Both the position numbers and the translations under genes were made by a program. The notes under the pieces were generated by a model that did no database searches, had not been told where the DNA came from, and saw only the letters and a list, made by a program, of their open reading frames with translations. Source: Agreia sp. Leaf283 (GTDB taxonomy: Bacteria > Actinomycetota > Actinomycetes > Actinomycetales > Microbacteriaceae). From it: a DNA stretch of 64,000 bases. The number at the start of each line of letters is the position of its first letter. Position 1 is the first letter of the stretch. The stretch covers positions 411,443 to 475,442 of the forward strand of contig NZ_LMNF01000003.1 of NCBI RefSeq assembly GCF_001422485.1, read 5' to 3'. Below are positions 29,397 through 39,200 of this stretch, in pieces.

Positions 29397-29912
29397 ATGA
29401 TCGAACGCACGCCCGACGCACGCCGACCGGCGGACGCGGTCGACGACATCCAAGCCGAATGGCATCGGCTGAGGCCAGACCTTGATCTCGACGCCATCGG
29501 AATCGTGGGGCGCGTGCTACGCAGCGCCGCCCGCATCGTGCACCACAGCGACGACGTGCTCGCCGCCCACGACCTCACCCGCGGAGAGTTCGACATCCTC
29601 GCCGCACTTCGGCGCTCCGGAGCGCCGATGTCGCCGGGCGAACTGCGCACCATCTCCCTCGCGACCGCCCCGTCGACGACGAAGAGGCTCAAGGGGCTCG
29701 AGCGTCGCGGCCTGGTTCAGCGGTCGTCGAACCCGGCAGACGGCAGGGGAGCGTTGATCGCCCTGACCGACTCCGGTCGGGCCCTCGCCGACGAGGTGTT
29801 CCCGCTTCAGCTCTCCGCCGAGGAGGCTCTTCTGGCCGGACTCACGACCGTTGAGCGCACCGCCCTCGAGCGCTCCCTGGCGCTGCTTCTGGCCAGTATC
29901 GAGCGCGAGTGA
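29397..29912 (+). CDS. MarR family regulator
   Basis: 171 residues. The winged helix spans about residues 55-115 (LTRGEFDILAALRRSGAPMSPGELRTISLATAPSTTKRLKGLERRGLVQRSSNPADGRGALIALT), with the conserved DGR at the wing. GGGAGGGTCG precedes the ATG. Its closest target is the divergent FUSC exporter and itself. The effector is likely an aromatic acid, by analogy with other MarR-FUSC pairs. Confidence 0.9.
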   Translation: MIERTPDARRPADAVDDIQAEWHRLRPDLDLDAIGIVGRVLRSAARIVHHSDDVLAAHDLTRGEFDILAALRRSGAPMSPGELRTISLATAPSTTKRLKGLERRGLVQRSSNPADGRGALIALTDSGRALADEVFPLQLSAEEALLAGLTTVERTALERSLALLLASIERE

Positions 29913-29933
29913 AGCTCGGGCCCGCTCCGTACC

Positions 29934-29939
29934 TATAAT
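29934..29939 (+). promoter_or_regulatory. Consensus -10 box of a leaderless UbiA-type gene
   Basis: TATAAT ends 7 bases before ATG 29947, so transcription should begin at or next to the start codon. No Shine-Dalgarno is present. Confidence 0.6.
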
Positions 29940-29946
29940 TCGACGT

Positions 29947-30783
29947 ATGCTCCGGGGGATGATTCGCGCGTCCCACCCGGGGCCCGCCGCCGCCGTCACG
30001 CTCGTCACCGTGGTCCTGGCCATCGGAACGGGCGTCGAGCCGATGCGGGTGGTTCTGGTCGGTGCTGCCATGCTGGCGGGCCAGCTGTCGATCGGGTGGA
30101 GCAACGACTGGATCGACGCCGACCGCGATACGGCCGTCGCCCGCTCGGACAAGCCCATCGCATCCGGTCTGGTCACCCGCTCTGCGGTTCGAGCCGCGGC
30201 CATCGCGGCCGCCGCGATCGCGATCCCGCTCTCCCTGCTGCTCGGCCCCCTCGCGGCGGTCGTGAACATCGTGGGCATCGCATCCGGCTGGAGCTACAAC
30301 GCGTGGCTCAAGCGCACGCTCGCCTCGGGAGTGCCCTATCTCGTGACCTTCGGAACGCTTCCGCTGTTCGTGACGCTGTCGCTCTCGGAGCCCCGACCCT
30401 CGACCTGGTGGGCGATCGCCGTGGGAGCGCTTCTGGGCTTCGGCGCGCACTTCGCCAATGTGCTGCCCGATCTCGCCGACGACGCCCGCACGGGAGTTCG
30501 GGGACTGCCGCACGCCCTCGGGCGCGGGGCGTCGAGCGTGATCGCCTTCGCCTCGCTGGCACTCGCCTCGATCGTGGCGTGCCTCGGCATCGCGGCCGCC
30601 TCGCCCGCGCTCGTCGTAGTGGCGGTGATCGGGCTCGTCGCCGGGGTGGCCCTCGCGGTCGCAGGCATCGTGCTGGCCCTGACCAGACCGCCGACGCGAC
30701 TGCTGTTCCAGCTCATCATCGCCAGCGCCGTCGTCGACGTGATCCTGCTGGCTGTGGCGGGACCGGCTATCGTCGCGCGGTGA
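29947..30783 (+). CDS. UbiA family prenyltransferase
   Basis: 278 residues with about eight or nine membrane helices. The first Asp-rich motif is NDWIDADRD (residues 53-61) and a second, DLADDARTG, lies past the middle, as expected for a Mg-diphosphate-binding UbiA enzyme. The short form without fusion suggests transfer of a prenyl group to a small aromatic or lipid acceptor. It is not beside menaquinone genes, so the product is open. Start supported by the TATAAT box 7 bases upstream. Confidence 0.85.
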   Translation: MLRGMIRASHPGPAAAVTLVTVVLAIGTGVEPMRVVLVGAAMLAGQLSIGWSNDWIDADRDTAVARSDKPIASGLVTRSAVRAAAIAAAAIAIPLSLLLGPLAAVVNIVGIASGWSYNAWLKRTLASGVPYLVTFGTLPLFVTLSLSEPRPSTWWAIAVGALLGFGAHFANVLPDLADDARTGVRGLPHALGRGASSVIAFASLALASIVACLGIAAASPALVVVAVIGLVAGVALAVAGIVLALTRPPTRLLFQLIIASAVVDVILLAVAGPAIVAR

Positions 30784-31971
30784 TCAATACCAGTGCGGCG
30801 AGCGGGCGTTCCAGCTCGACAGGGCGTTGCACGGAGTGCCGTATCTGTCGCTGATGTAGATGAGACCCCAGGTGATCTGGGTGGCTGCGTTGGTTCGCCA
30901 GTCCGTGCCGACGCTGTCCATCTTGTTGGCCGGCAGCGACTGCGGAATTCCGTAAGCGCCGCTGTCTGTGTTGTAGGCGTTCACGCGCCAGCCCGATTCC
31001 CCGTTCCACAGCCTGACGAGGCATCCGAACTGGTCGCCTCCCCAGCCGTAGTTGCCGAGAACCGATGACGCGTACGCCTGTGCTTCGGCCGGCGATGCCA
31101 CCGACGACGAGTCCGGCACCCACGAGCTGCCGTCCCCTCCGGAGTCGGAGGCCGCTGCCGCTGCTGCCGCTGCGTCGGCAGCTGCCGCGTCGGCGGCTGC
31201 TTTGCGCGCAGCCTCCTCGGCGATCTTGGCCTGGCCCTCGCGGTAGCCCTGTTCGGCAGCTGCGGTCGTGTTCTTGAGAGAGGCGAGTTGCTCGTAAAGG
31301 GTGGCGCTGTGCGCCTTCTCTTCGGCGACCTGGGCATCGACCGCAGCCTGGGCGTCTTCGGCGGCGCCGAGCGCCGCTTCGGCCTCGGTCGACAACCGAT
31401 CGCGCTCGGCGAGGGCGGCATCGGCCTGGGCCCGCAGCGACGAGGCGTTGTTCGCCGCGATCTCGGCCGCGTCGCGCAGACCGACCGTCTGCGAGGTCAG
31501 CTGGCTCATGGTTCCGAGCTTGTAGAGGAGCTCGTCGGACTTCTCCCCGTTGAGCAGCAGATTGACCGTGCCGTTGTCGCCGCCCGATTTGTAGAGCTGG
31601 GCCGCGATCTGGCCGACCTGCTTCTTCGTGGCCTCGGCCGTGGCCGCCGCCTGGTCGGCGCGGGTCTCGAGGTCGTCGGCGGAGGTCTGCGCCGCGTCTC
31701 TGTTGTAGGTCGCGATGTAGTACTCCTCACCGCGCTTCAGGGCCTCATTGCTGAGGGTGGTCGCCGTCTCCTCGAGCTCGTCGAGCAGCCCGGTGATGCG
31801 GTCGGCCTCCGCCTGGGCGGTGGCCTCGTTCTGCTTGGCGGCCTGCACGTCGTCCCATGAGGGGTAGTCGGCCGCGCGGAGCGGCCCGGCGGCCGCACCC
31901 GTGAACGGCACCGCGACGAGCGCGGTGACCGTTGCGAGCACGCCGAGGAATCGCAGAACGGGGTGGGCCAT
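30784..31971 (-). CDS. Secreted coiled-coil protein with lytic transglycosylase-like domain
   Basis: 395 residues. A signal peptide (1-28, ending TGAAAGP) is followed by a long coiled coil (about 40-260) and a poly-Ala linker (259-275). The C-terminal domain (292-395) resembles a transglycosylase; the likely catalytic residue is E325 in LWNGESGW, with GAYGIPQSLP downstream. The layout is that of RPF/NlpC-associated cell-wall enzymes: the coiled coil positions a murein-cleaving domain outside the cell. Its stop directly abuts the end of the UbiA-type gene (convergent, no gap). Confidence 0.87.
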   Translation of the reverse strand: MAHPVLRFLGVLATVTALVAVPFTGAAAGPLRAADYPSWDDVQAAKQNEATAQAEADRITGLLDELEETATTLSNEALKRGEEYYIATYNRDAAQTSADDLETRADQAAATAEATKKQVGQIAAQLYKSGGDNGTVNLLLNGEKSDELLYKLGTMSQLTSQTVGLRDAAEIAANNASSLRAQADAALAERDRLSTEAEAALGAAEDAQAAVDAQVAEEKAHSATLYEQLASLKNTTAAAEQGYREGQAKIAEEAARKAAADAAAADAAAAAAAASDSGGDGSSWVPDSSSVASPAEAQAYASSVLGNYGWGGDQFGCLVRLWNGESGWRVNAYNTDSGAYGIPQSLPANKMDSVGTDWRTNAATQITWGLIYISDRYGTPCNALSSWNARSPHWY

Positions 31972-32017
31972 GGTTCAAGGGTAGGCGAACCGTCTGGGAA
32001 TCCCGGGATGAGGGGGA

Positions 32018-32647
32018 CTACGAGAAGATCGGGTCGCGGGTGCGGCTGCGCTTGAGCTCGAAGAAGCCGTCGTAGGAGGCGACCGCGACGACGCCGTCCC
32101 AGAGGGCGAGCGCCTCGTCTCCGTGGGGAGCGGGGGAGATGACGGGGCCGAAGAACGCCACGCCGTTCACCGCGATGATCGGGGTTCCGACGTCGTCGCC
32201 GACGAGGTCGATGCCGCTGCGGTGCGACGCGCGGAGCTCGGCGTCGAATTCGAACCGGCCATCGGCATCCGGAAGCGCGCGATCGGCGATCGACGCATCG
32301 AGACCCGCCTCGGCCAGCGACTCGGCGACCACGGCCTCGACGTCGGTCGCCCGCTCGTCGAGATGGATGCGCGTGCCGAGCGCGTCGTACAGCGGCTTGA
32401 GCGTGGACTCGCCGTGCAGCGCCTCGGCAGTCGCCACCACCCTGGCGTAGCGCAGGGCACGCGGGAAGAACGCGCGGTACGACTCGTCGACGTCGTTGTT
32501 CTCGTTGAGGATCGCCAGGCTCATGATGTGCCAGTGCACATCGAGGTCGCGGTGGCCCGCGACCTCATCGACCCAGCGGCTCGCCATCCACGCCCAGGGG
32601 CAGGAGGGGTCGAACCAGAAATCCACGCGTGTTCTGTCATTGGTCAT
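32018..32647 (-). CDS. Mycothiol-dependent nitroreductase Rv2466c family protein
   Basis: 209 residues with the DsbA-like thioredoxin fold of the Rv2466c family (VDFWFDPSCPWAWMASRW, MSLAILNENNDV, DDVGTPIIAVNGVAFFGPVIS, FFELKRSRTRDPIF). Rv2466c itself uses a CPWC active site with mycothiol. Here the second cysteine is alanine (CPWA), so the protein keeps only the nucleophilic Cys and would need an external thiol to resolve. It is divergent from yceI. It implies a mycothiol-making actinobacterium. Confidence 0.88.
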   Translation of the reverse strand: MTNDRTRVDFWFDPSCPWAWMASRWVDEVAGHRDLDVHWHIMSLAILNENNDVDESYRAFFPRALRYARVVATAEALHGESTLKPLYDALGTRIHLDERATDVEAVVAESLAEAGLDASIADRALPDADGRFEFDAELRASHRSGIDLVGDDVGTPIIAVNGVAFFGPVISPAPHGDEALALWDGVVAVASYDGFFELKRSRTRDPIFS

Positions 32648-32753
32648 GGTGCAATCCTCTCAACTGTGTCGCCGCATGACGACATTCATCGCGCATTCAG
32701 GATCTCGTTTCCTCGACATGGAATAATCCGGGAGGTACATGCATTTGTATCGA

Positions 32754-32772
32754 AGTGGGTTCTGCTCCCACT
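32754..32772 (+). other. 5' leader hairpin before yceI
   Basis: AGTGGG pairs with CCCACT around a 7-base loop, 30 bases before the yceI start. An AATAAT -10-like element lies about 30 bases further up. It may stabilise the mRNA; no regulator is suggested. Confidence 0.3.
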
Positions 32773-32801
32773 CCCTTCTGTCTCAGACGAAAAGAGAAAT
32801 C

Positions 32802-33356
32802 ATGACCGACACGATCACCATCCCGGGTTACAAGGCCGGCACCTGGACCATCGACCCCTCGCACTCCGAGGTCTCGTTCAGCGTTCGCCACCTGCTCATC
32901 AGCAAGGTCAAGGGCAAGTTCGAGAAGTTCGACGCCACGTTCACCACGGGCGAGAACCCCCTCGACTCGAGCGTCTCCGCCAAGGCCGAGGTCGTCTCGA
33001 TCAACACGAACGACGAGAACCGCGACGGGCACCTGCGCACCAACGACTTCTTCGACGCTCCCACGCACCCCGAGCTGACCTTCGTGTCCACGGGCATCCG
33101 CTACGAGGGTGGCGACTTCCTCGTCGACGGCGACCTCACCATCAAGGGCGTCACCAAGCCCGTCACGTTCGACCTCGAGTTCGGCGGCTTCCAGGACGAC
33201 CTGTACGGCAACTACAAGGCCGGACTGACCGCGACCACCAAGATCAACCGCAACGACTTCGGTGTCAGCTGGAACGCGCCGCTCGAGACCGGCGGAGTCC
33301 TCGTCGGCGACGAGGTCACCATCACGATCGACCTTCAGGCCTCGCTGCAGAAGTAG
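32802..33356 (+). CDS. YceI family protein
   Basis: 184 residues, a complete lipocalin-like YceI barrel (TWTIDPSHSEVSFSVRHLLISKVKGKFEKFDATFTT, then DGDLTIKGVTKPVTFDLEFGG and RNDFGVSWN). YceI proteins bind isoprenoid lipids in a hydrophobic pocket. There is no signal peptide, so unlike the E. coli protein it is cytoplasmic. ATG 32802 is preferred. An in-frame ATG at 32739 has GGGAGG only 3 bases away and lies too near the predicted promoter. The nearby UbiA-type gene makes an isoprenoid link tempting but unproven. Confidence 0.92.
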   Translation: MTDTITIPGYKAGTWTIDPSHSEVSFSVRHLLISKVKGKFEKFDATFTTGENPLDSSVSAKAEVVSINTNDENRDGHLRTNDFFDAPTHPELTFVSTGIRYEGGDFLVDGDLTIKGVTKPVTFDLEFGGFQDDLYGNYKAGLTATTKINRNDFGVSWNAPLETGGVLVGDEVTITIDLQASLQK

Positions 33357-33384
33357 TCGCACCCCGGCGGGTCATCCGCCTGTC

Positions 33385-33427
33385 GAAGCCGTCGCCCGGA
33401 ATCACCGGGCGGCGGCTTCGTCGTTTC
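33385..33427. terminator. Hairpin between convergent yceI and TMEM175 genes
   Basis: GAAGCCGTCGCCCGG pairs with CCGGGCGGCGGCTTC (one G-U) around AATCA, followed by a short T-rich stretch. It can end yceI and, on the other strand, the TMEM175 gene. Confidence 0.75.
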
Positions 33428-34064
33428 ACGGGAGAGCGCGCCGTGCCGGCCTGTTGGCGACTCGCTGCAGGATCGCGCTGAGCAGGTAGACGAAGAACGC
33501 CCACGGCCCGACGAACGCCGACAGCACGACCACGACGACGCCCAGCCCCACGGCGATGAGGCCGTTGGTGCGGTATCTGCGCCGGGTCTCGTCTGACAGC
33601 CCTTCCACGAGTCCGCGCTTCGAGGCGGTCGCGTACTCCCACTGCGCCACTCCCATCGCGACGACGAACAGGAAGTTGAGGGGCAGGGCGAGCCGCCCCG
33701 CCAGAAGCTCCGAGTACTCGCTGTTCAGGCTCGTGGTGAAGGGGATCAGCACCACCCCGAGCAGCCGCACCGTGTTGAGCAGGGTCAGCGTGCTGTCGAT
33801 GCGTTCGAGGTACTCGAACTGCCGCACGTGCACCGACCAGAGAAAGCACAGCAGCAGAAAACTGATCACGAACGAGAGCAGGTTCTGCTGCAGCCCGAGC
33901 AGCTGGTGCCACAGCTGATCGTTCGTCGTGGCCCTGTCGAACCCGTCGATCGTGAGGTCGAGCACCAGCAGGGTCGCCGCGATCGCGAAGACGCCGTCGG
34001 TGAAGGCCTCGACCCGTCGCGTCGAGACCGGCTGCCGTGCGGCCGAGGGGGGTTCCGTTGCCAT
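33426..34064 (-). CDS. TMEM175 family potassium channel-like protein
   Basis: 212 residues with six predicted helices. The first helix carries RVEAFTDGVFAIAATLLVLDL, the (F)(S/T)DG motif of the TMEM175/DUF1211 family, whose bacterial members form tetrameric K+ channels. The second helix and the start of helix 3 follow the family pattern (CFLWSVHVRQFEYLERID). TAAAGT lies 6 bases before the ATG, so it may be leaderless, but the upstream hydrolase gene, whose stop overlaps this box, could also read through. Confidence 0.85.
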   Translation of the reverse strand: MATEPPSAARQPVSTRRVEAFTDGVFAIAATLLVLDLTIDGFDRATTNDQLWHQLLGLQQNLLSFVISFLLLCFLWSVHVRQFEYLERIDSTLTLLNTVRLLGVVLIPFTTSLNSEYSELLAGRLALPLNFLFVVAMGVAQWEYATASKRGLVEGLSDETRRRYRTNGLIAVGLGVVVVVLSAFVGPWAFFVYLLSAILQRVANRPARRALP

Positions 34065-34073
34065 GATCCGACT

Positions 34074-35027
34074 TTAGCGGCGTGCGGCCATCAGGCCGAG
34101 GGCTTCGAGCGTCTCGTACGGGCGCTCGACATGGGCGAAGTGGCCGCTGTCGCCGATCTCCGCGAGCGTGGCCTGCGGCATCGCCCCGAGCAGACCCGTG
34201 AGGTCGCGGTACGGCACGAACGAGTCCGTGTCGCCCCGCACGGCCCAGACGGCGCAGCGGATGCCCCGCCACCGCCGCGCCGCACGGTAGCCGCGCGTCG
34301 CCTCGGCGGCGCGCACGAAGCTGTCGGGCCGCACCTCATCGGCCAGCGCGTCGATCACCGAGCGCGGCACGCGCAGAGGGTGCCGGAACAGGGGACTCAC
34401 GGCGAGTCTCAGCAGCCCGCCGCGCCGCACGGCCTGCACGAGCCCGATCCCGCGGTCGTCTCCCATCCGAAGCGCCCGGAAAACGGCGAGCAGCATCGTG
34501 AAGCCGGGCACTGCCAAGAACGATCGCACCGGGTGCTCCACGCTGGCCAGCACCGAGAACGCCGTGGCCGAGATCAGTCGCACGGCCTCGACCTCGGCCG
34601 GTCGGGTCGCTGCCAGGTGCAGCGCGATGAACGCGCCGAGGGAGTGTCCCGTGATGTCGACGCGGTCGTATCCGAGCCGGGTGTGCACGACCTGCCACAC
34701 GACGTCGGCGAGGGCATCGAGGGTGAGCTGCGACCGGATGCGCGGGCCGGGCGAGGCGCCCCAGCCCGGCAGGTCGATGGCGACGACATCGGTGAGCGGG
34801 TGGCCCGCGGCGACCGCGGCCTGGATCAGGGGCGTCCAGGTGGTCCACGATCCTGCCGCGCCGTGCAATAGCAAGGTTGCGGTCGATCCGCTCCTCGTGG
34901 GCGAATGGTGCACGCGCACGGGCCCGAGAGGGGTGTCGACCGTGAGCGGTACGAGCTGCAGGGATGCCGCGTCGTAGACCAGGCCGAACGGGGCGTACTG
35001 CGGGGAGGCGGTGTCGAGATCGGTCAT
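34074..35027 (-). CDS. Alpha/beta hydrolase
   Basis: 317 residues. An oxyanion HGAAGS, nucleophile GHSLG, likely acid in VRGDTDSF and His in DSGHFAHVE place it in the classic alpha/beta-hydrolase family. A helical cap lies between about residues 165 and 240. It is cytoplasmic. GGGGAGAC precedes the ATG. Substrate unknown. Confidence 0.88.
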   Translation of the reverse strand: MTDLDTASPQYAPFGLVYDAASLQLVPLTVDTPLGPVRVHHSPTRSGSTATLLLHGAAGSWTTWTPLIQAAVAAGHPLTDVVAIDLPGWGASPGPRIRSQLTLDALADVVWQVVHTRLGYDRVDITGHSLGAFIALHLAATRPAEVEAVRLISATAFSVLASVEHPVRSFLAVPGFTMLLAVFRALRMGDDRGIGLVQAVRRGGLLRLAVSPLFRHPLRVPRSVIDALADEVRPDSFVRAAEATRGYRAARRWRGIRCAVWAVRGDTDSFVPYRDLTGLLGAMPQATLAEIGDSGHFAHVERPYETLEALGLMAARR

Positions 35028-35121
35028 GTCTCCCCGTATTCGTAGGCGGCACGGGCGATGGATTGCGCCCGCGCAGCCCGGGCGTCGTTCAGGAGCCGAT
35101 CACGAGCTGATCACTCGTCGA

Positions 35122-36219
35122 TCACGCGTCGACGACTGTGGTCGATCCGGGCACCAGGCCGAGATACCGGGCGTAGCCCGCCGCAGCTCTCTCGACGCGC
35201 CCCACGGTCGTTCGCGCCATCGGTTCGAACGCGGTGGCCACCGTGTCGACCGTGCCGCGGCGGATCGTGCGCCGCCACGTGGCCACCACCTGCCCTTTCG
35301 CCACGACCATGGGCAGGAAGATGCCGTTCGCCCCCGGCACGACCCGCTCGCTGTGCTCGGGCGGAAGCACCGCATCGCGATCGGCGTACCCCAGGATGTA
35401 CTCGTCGAAGCCGGGCAGCAGCAGTATCGGGGGAGCGGGCGGGGCATCGGTCTGCTCTGCGCCGAGGTAGTAGACCGTGTCGTCGACGACGAGCTGTCGC
35501 AGTCGGTCGCCCGCACCCTCGATTGCTCTCCGGGCCTCCGGCACGAGGATCTTGCTCCACCACAGCAGGTCCCGCACTGTCGCCGGTCCGTGCGAGGTGA
35601 AGTACCGCACGGCGAGCTCGGTCAGGGCCTCGTCGGGCGTGAGGCGACGAGGCTCGGGGATCCATTCCTCGGTGAGCACCACCGCCTGGCCCGAATCCTG
35701 CATCGGTCCGAAGCAGATGAGCCCGGTGTGGGCCAGGTACCAGAGCAGGTTTCCGCCTCGCTGCTGGTCTGTGGCGACCCCGGATGCGTCGAGCTCGGCG
35801 AAGAGGTCGGCCCGCGACAGCCGGGCGCCGCCCCGGAGGACCCCGCGCACGACGTCGGCGGCGCGGGCGAAGACCGACTCGTCGAGGCCGAGGCCCGCGT
35901 GCCTCGTGGCCGCACCCCGCACGATCCTGTCGCGGGTGAGCTCGAGCATCCAGCCGAGGTCGACCGCCGGGGTCACGTGGAGCGTTCCCCGAAAGGGCCA
36001 CGAGCGCACGATCGCGCCCGTGTCGAAGGCCCGGTCGACGTCGGCGAGCGTCGTGGAGGGGCTGCGCACGGCCAGCGCCCACTGCGCGCTCGACAGGTCT
36101 TGCGCCTGCAGCGCGAGCATCGCCGTGGCCACGTCGGCGGGTGCGGTGAGCGTGCTGCCCGCGAGCTGCTGCGCGGCAAGCCGGAGGTTCGCGATCAGGG
36201 TGCGGTCTGTGCGGCGCAT
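35122..36219 (-). CDS. Winged-helix DNA-binding protein, AlkZ-like (HTH_42)
   Basis: 365 residues of the HTH_42/YcaQ superfamily, tandem winged helices. LQAQDLSS near the N-terminus gives Q38 and Q40, the Q-x-Q pair that in Streptomyces AlkZ excises bulky alkylated purines and cross-links. Later conserved segments include SWPFRGTLHVT and LLPGFDEYILGYADR. Related proteins either protect against DNA cross-linkers or self-made genotoxins. It lies directly downstream of dnaE2 on the same strand (32-base gap), supporting a repair role. Confidence 0.8.
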   Translation of the reverse strand: MRRTDRTLIANLRLAAQQLAGSTLTAPADVATAMLALQAQDLSSAQWALAVRSPSTTLADVDRAFDTGAIVRSWPFRGTLHVTPAVDLGWMLELTRDRIVRGAATRHAGLGLDESVFARAADVVRGVLRGGARLSRADLFAELDASGVATDQQRGGNLLWYLAHTGLICFGPMQDSGQAVVLTEEWIPEPRRLTPDEALTELAVRYFTSHGPATVRDLLWWSKILVPEARRAIEGAGDRLRQLVVDDTVYYLGAEQTDAPPAPPILLLPGFDEYILGYADRDAVLPPEHSERVVPGANGIFLPMVVAKGQVVATWRRTIRRGTVDTVATAFEPMARTTVGRVERAAAGYARYLGLVPGSTTVVDA

Positions 36220-36251
36220 CTGCCTATTGTGCGCCTCGGCCCGCCGCCGCA

Positions 36252-39200
36252 CTACGAGGCCTCGCGCCCCTGGTGGCGCTGGGTCTGCTGCCACTGCGCC
36301 CACAGCGCCTTGAGGTCCCACGCGTTGGTCGCCTCGATGGAGATGCCGCGCTCGCCCGTGCGCCTCGTCTTGCCCTGGATCACCATGAGTTTCGTGCCGA
36401 ACAGCAGCGCACCCGCACGGTCTTGCGCCTCTTCGAAGAAGGTCGAGTCCGAGCATCCCGAACCGTCGTCGAGGCTGATGAAGACCACGCGTTTGCCACT
36501 GCGCATCGGTGGCGTCTGCGTGGCGACGCGGATGCCGGCCACCAGCACGGTGGTGCCGTTCCAGCACCCGAGCAGCTCGCTCGAGGGCATCACGCCCAGC
36601 TCGTCGAGCAGGGGTCGGTAGCTCTCGATCACGTGCTCGCTCACCTCCATCTGCAGAACATCGAGTTCGGTCGCGACGCGCTCGACCATGCTCGGTTCGG
36701 GATTCGCCTCGGTGAGCTGCTCGCGGTCGTCGACGAAGATCGGCAGTGTGGGCTGGGCGTTGCGCGTCGCAGGCCGTTTGGACCGGGCGACCAGCTCGCG
36801 CACCCGGGCCATCACATCTCCGCGGGTGGGCTGCGCGCCGCCCGACGAGCCGTCGTGCGCCGCGAGCGAGTCGAGGGCCCCGACGAGGGCGAGTCGGGTG
36901 AGCAGCGCGCGCGACGGTGCTGCCCGCTGGTAGAAGTCGCCGATGCCCGCGTAGGGCTGGCCTGCGAGGATGCGGTCGAGTTCTGCGGAACTGATGCCGT
37001 GCACGTCGCTGAGCGACAGTCGTATTCCGAGGATCACGTCGTCGGGATCGGCGAGCACGCCGTGCGACCGGGGCGGCTCGATGCGCTCGACCCTGTAGAT
37101 GTCGCGCGAGGCGCTGACATCGAGCGGCAGGATGGGCACGCCCATGCGCCGGGCCTCGGCGAGCAGCAGCCGGCGTGGATACATGCCCGGGTCGTGCGTG
37201 AGCAGGGCGGCCACGAATTCGGCCGGGTAGTGGGTCTTCAGCCAGGCGCTCTGAAACGTCGGCAGCGCGAAGGCCGCCCCGTGGGCCTTGCAGAACCCGA
37301 AGGAGCCGAAGCCCTTCAGCACAGCCCAGATGCGCTCGATCGCGGCGTCGTCGTAGCGACGGGCTCCCGCGGCGTCGACGTTGGCGGCGGTCTCGAGCCG
37401 GAACCGCTGCTCGACCAGCGCCTCGGGATGCTCGATGGTTCGTCTCAGCTCGTCACCCTCGGCGAGGGTGACCTGCATGCACAGGGCGAAGATGCGCAGG
37501 ATCTGCTCGTGGTAGATGACGACCCCGTAGGTGCTCTCGAGGAAGGGGCGGAACGTCGGGTGCAGATACTGCGGCTGGGCGAAGCCGTGCTTCACGTCGA
37601 GGAACGGAGCCACCATGTTGCCCTTCATCGGCCCGGGCCTGAACAGCGAGATATCGGCGATGAGGTCTTCGAACTCGGTGGGCTGCATCTTGCCGATGAG
37701 TTCGCGCTGGCCCGGGCTCTCGATCTGGAACATGCCGAGGGTGCGGGTCGTTCGGATCGCCTCGAACGTCGCCTCGTCGTCGAGCGGGATCTCGTCGAGC
37801 TCGATGATGCCGTCGGCGCTGACGTAGCGCGCGTCCACCGGAAGTCCGCCGGCATGGGCGGCACGACGGCCGTGGATGCGCTGGATCTCGGACACCGCGT
37901 ACGCGAGGGAGCTCTGCATGCGCACGCCGAGCACGTCGAGCTTCAAAAGGCCCGCGTCGTCCATGTCGTGCTTGTCGTACTGGCTCATCGGAAGACCCAT
38001 GCCGCTCGGCTGCACCGGGGTGGTGCTGAGCAGGTCGTCGTTGCCGAGGATCACGCCGCACGGGTGCATGCTGATGTGCCGGGGAAGACGGTCGAGCCGT
38101 TCGGTCAGATCGACGAGCATGTCGATCTGGGCGTCGTTCTTCACGAGCGCGGCGATCTCGCGCAGCTCGGGCTTCTCGGTGAGCACCTGGCGGAAGTCGC
38201 GGGCGTTGAACCGCCACAGGTTCGTGGCGACGAGGTCGATCTGGGCATCGTCGAGCCCGAGGGCGAGCCCGGCGTCGCGCGCCGCACCCCGTGCCCGGTA
38301 GGTGTTCTGCATCGACATGAGGCTGACCCGGTTCTGGCCGAAACGCTCGAAGATGGCCCGGTAGATGTCGTGCCGACGGGCCGACTCGACGTCGATGTCG
38401 ATATCGGGCAGGGTCGACCTCGCGTTGCCGAGAAAGCGCTCGAACAGCAGATCGTGCCGCGCGGGATCGACGTTGGAGATGCGCAGCAGGTAGTTCACCA
38501 GGCTGCCCGCGCCGGAACCGCGCGCCTGGTTGCGCACATTCATGGAGCGCATCAGCGACGACACCTCGGCGACGGTGAGGAAGTAGCTGGCGAAACCGAA
38601 CCCGGCGATCGTCGAGAGCTCGTCGTCGAGGCGCGTTCGCAGCGACTCGAGCTCGCTCGGTTTCGCATCGGCATAACGCTCGAGCAGCCCGGACTCGCTG
38701 CGGCGGCGCAGTTCGACGACCGGGTCGCCCTCGATGCCGAGCACGGCCGAGGAGGGGATCTTGGGGCGACGCCAGGCCAGGTCTGCGTGCGCGTCGAGCC
38801 GGCAGGCGTCTGCGAGGCGCTCGGTGGCGGAGAGCAGCTGTTCGGCAGCGGATCGAGGCAGGGCCGAATGATCGACGACGAGCAGGGCGAGCCGCCTCAT
38901 GGTCTCGGCGGGCTTGAGCCAGGCCTGCGCATTGGGCTGCGGCTGGAAGGCGCCGAGGGGGCGGAGCCTGTCGGCCGCGTCGAGCACGTCACCCGTGACG
39001 GCGTCGTCGGGCTGCAGGTAGCGCACGGCATTGCTGAGAACGGCGGGAACACCGACCGTGTCGGCCAGCTCGAGCAGGCGCGCGGCATGCCGGATGCTCG
39101 CCCGGTCGCCCGGCTCGGTGAGGTGGCACACGATCTCGACCGCGAGCGCGCCCGGCAGCAGGCGCTTCCACTCGGTCAGAAGAGATGCCGCCAGAGAGAG

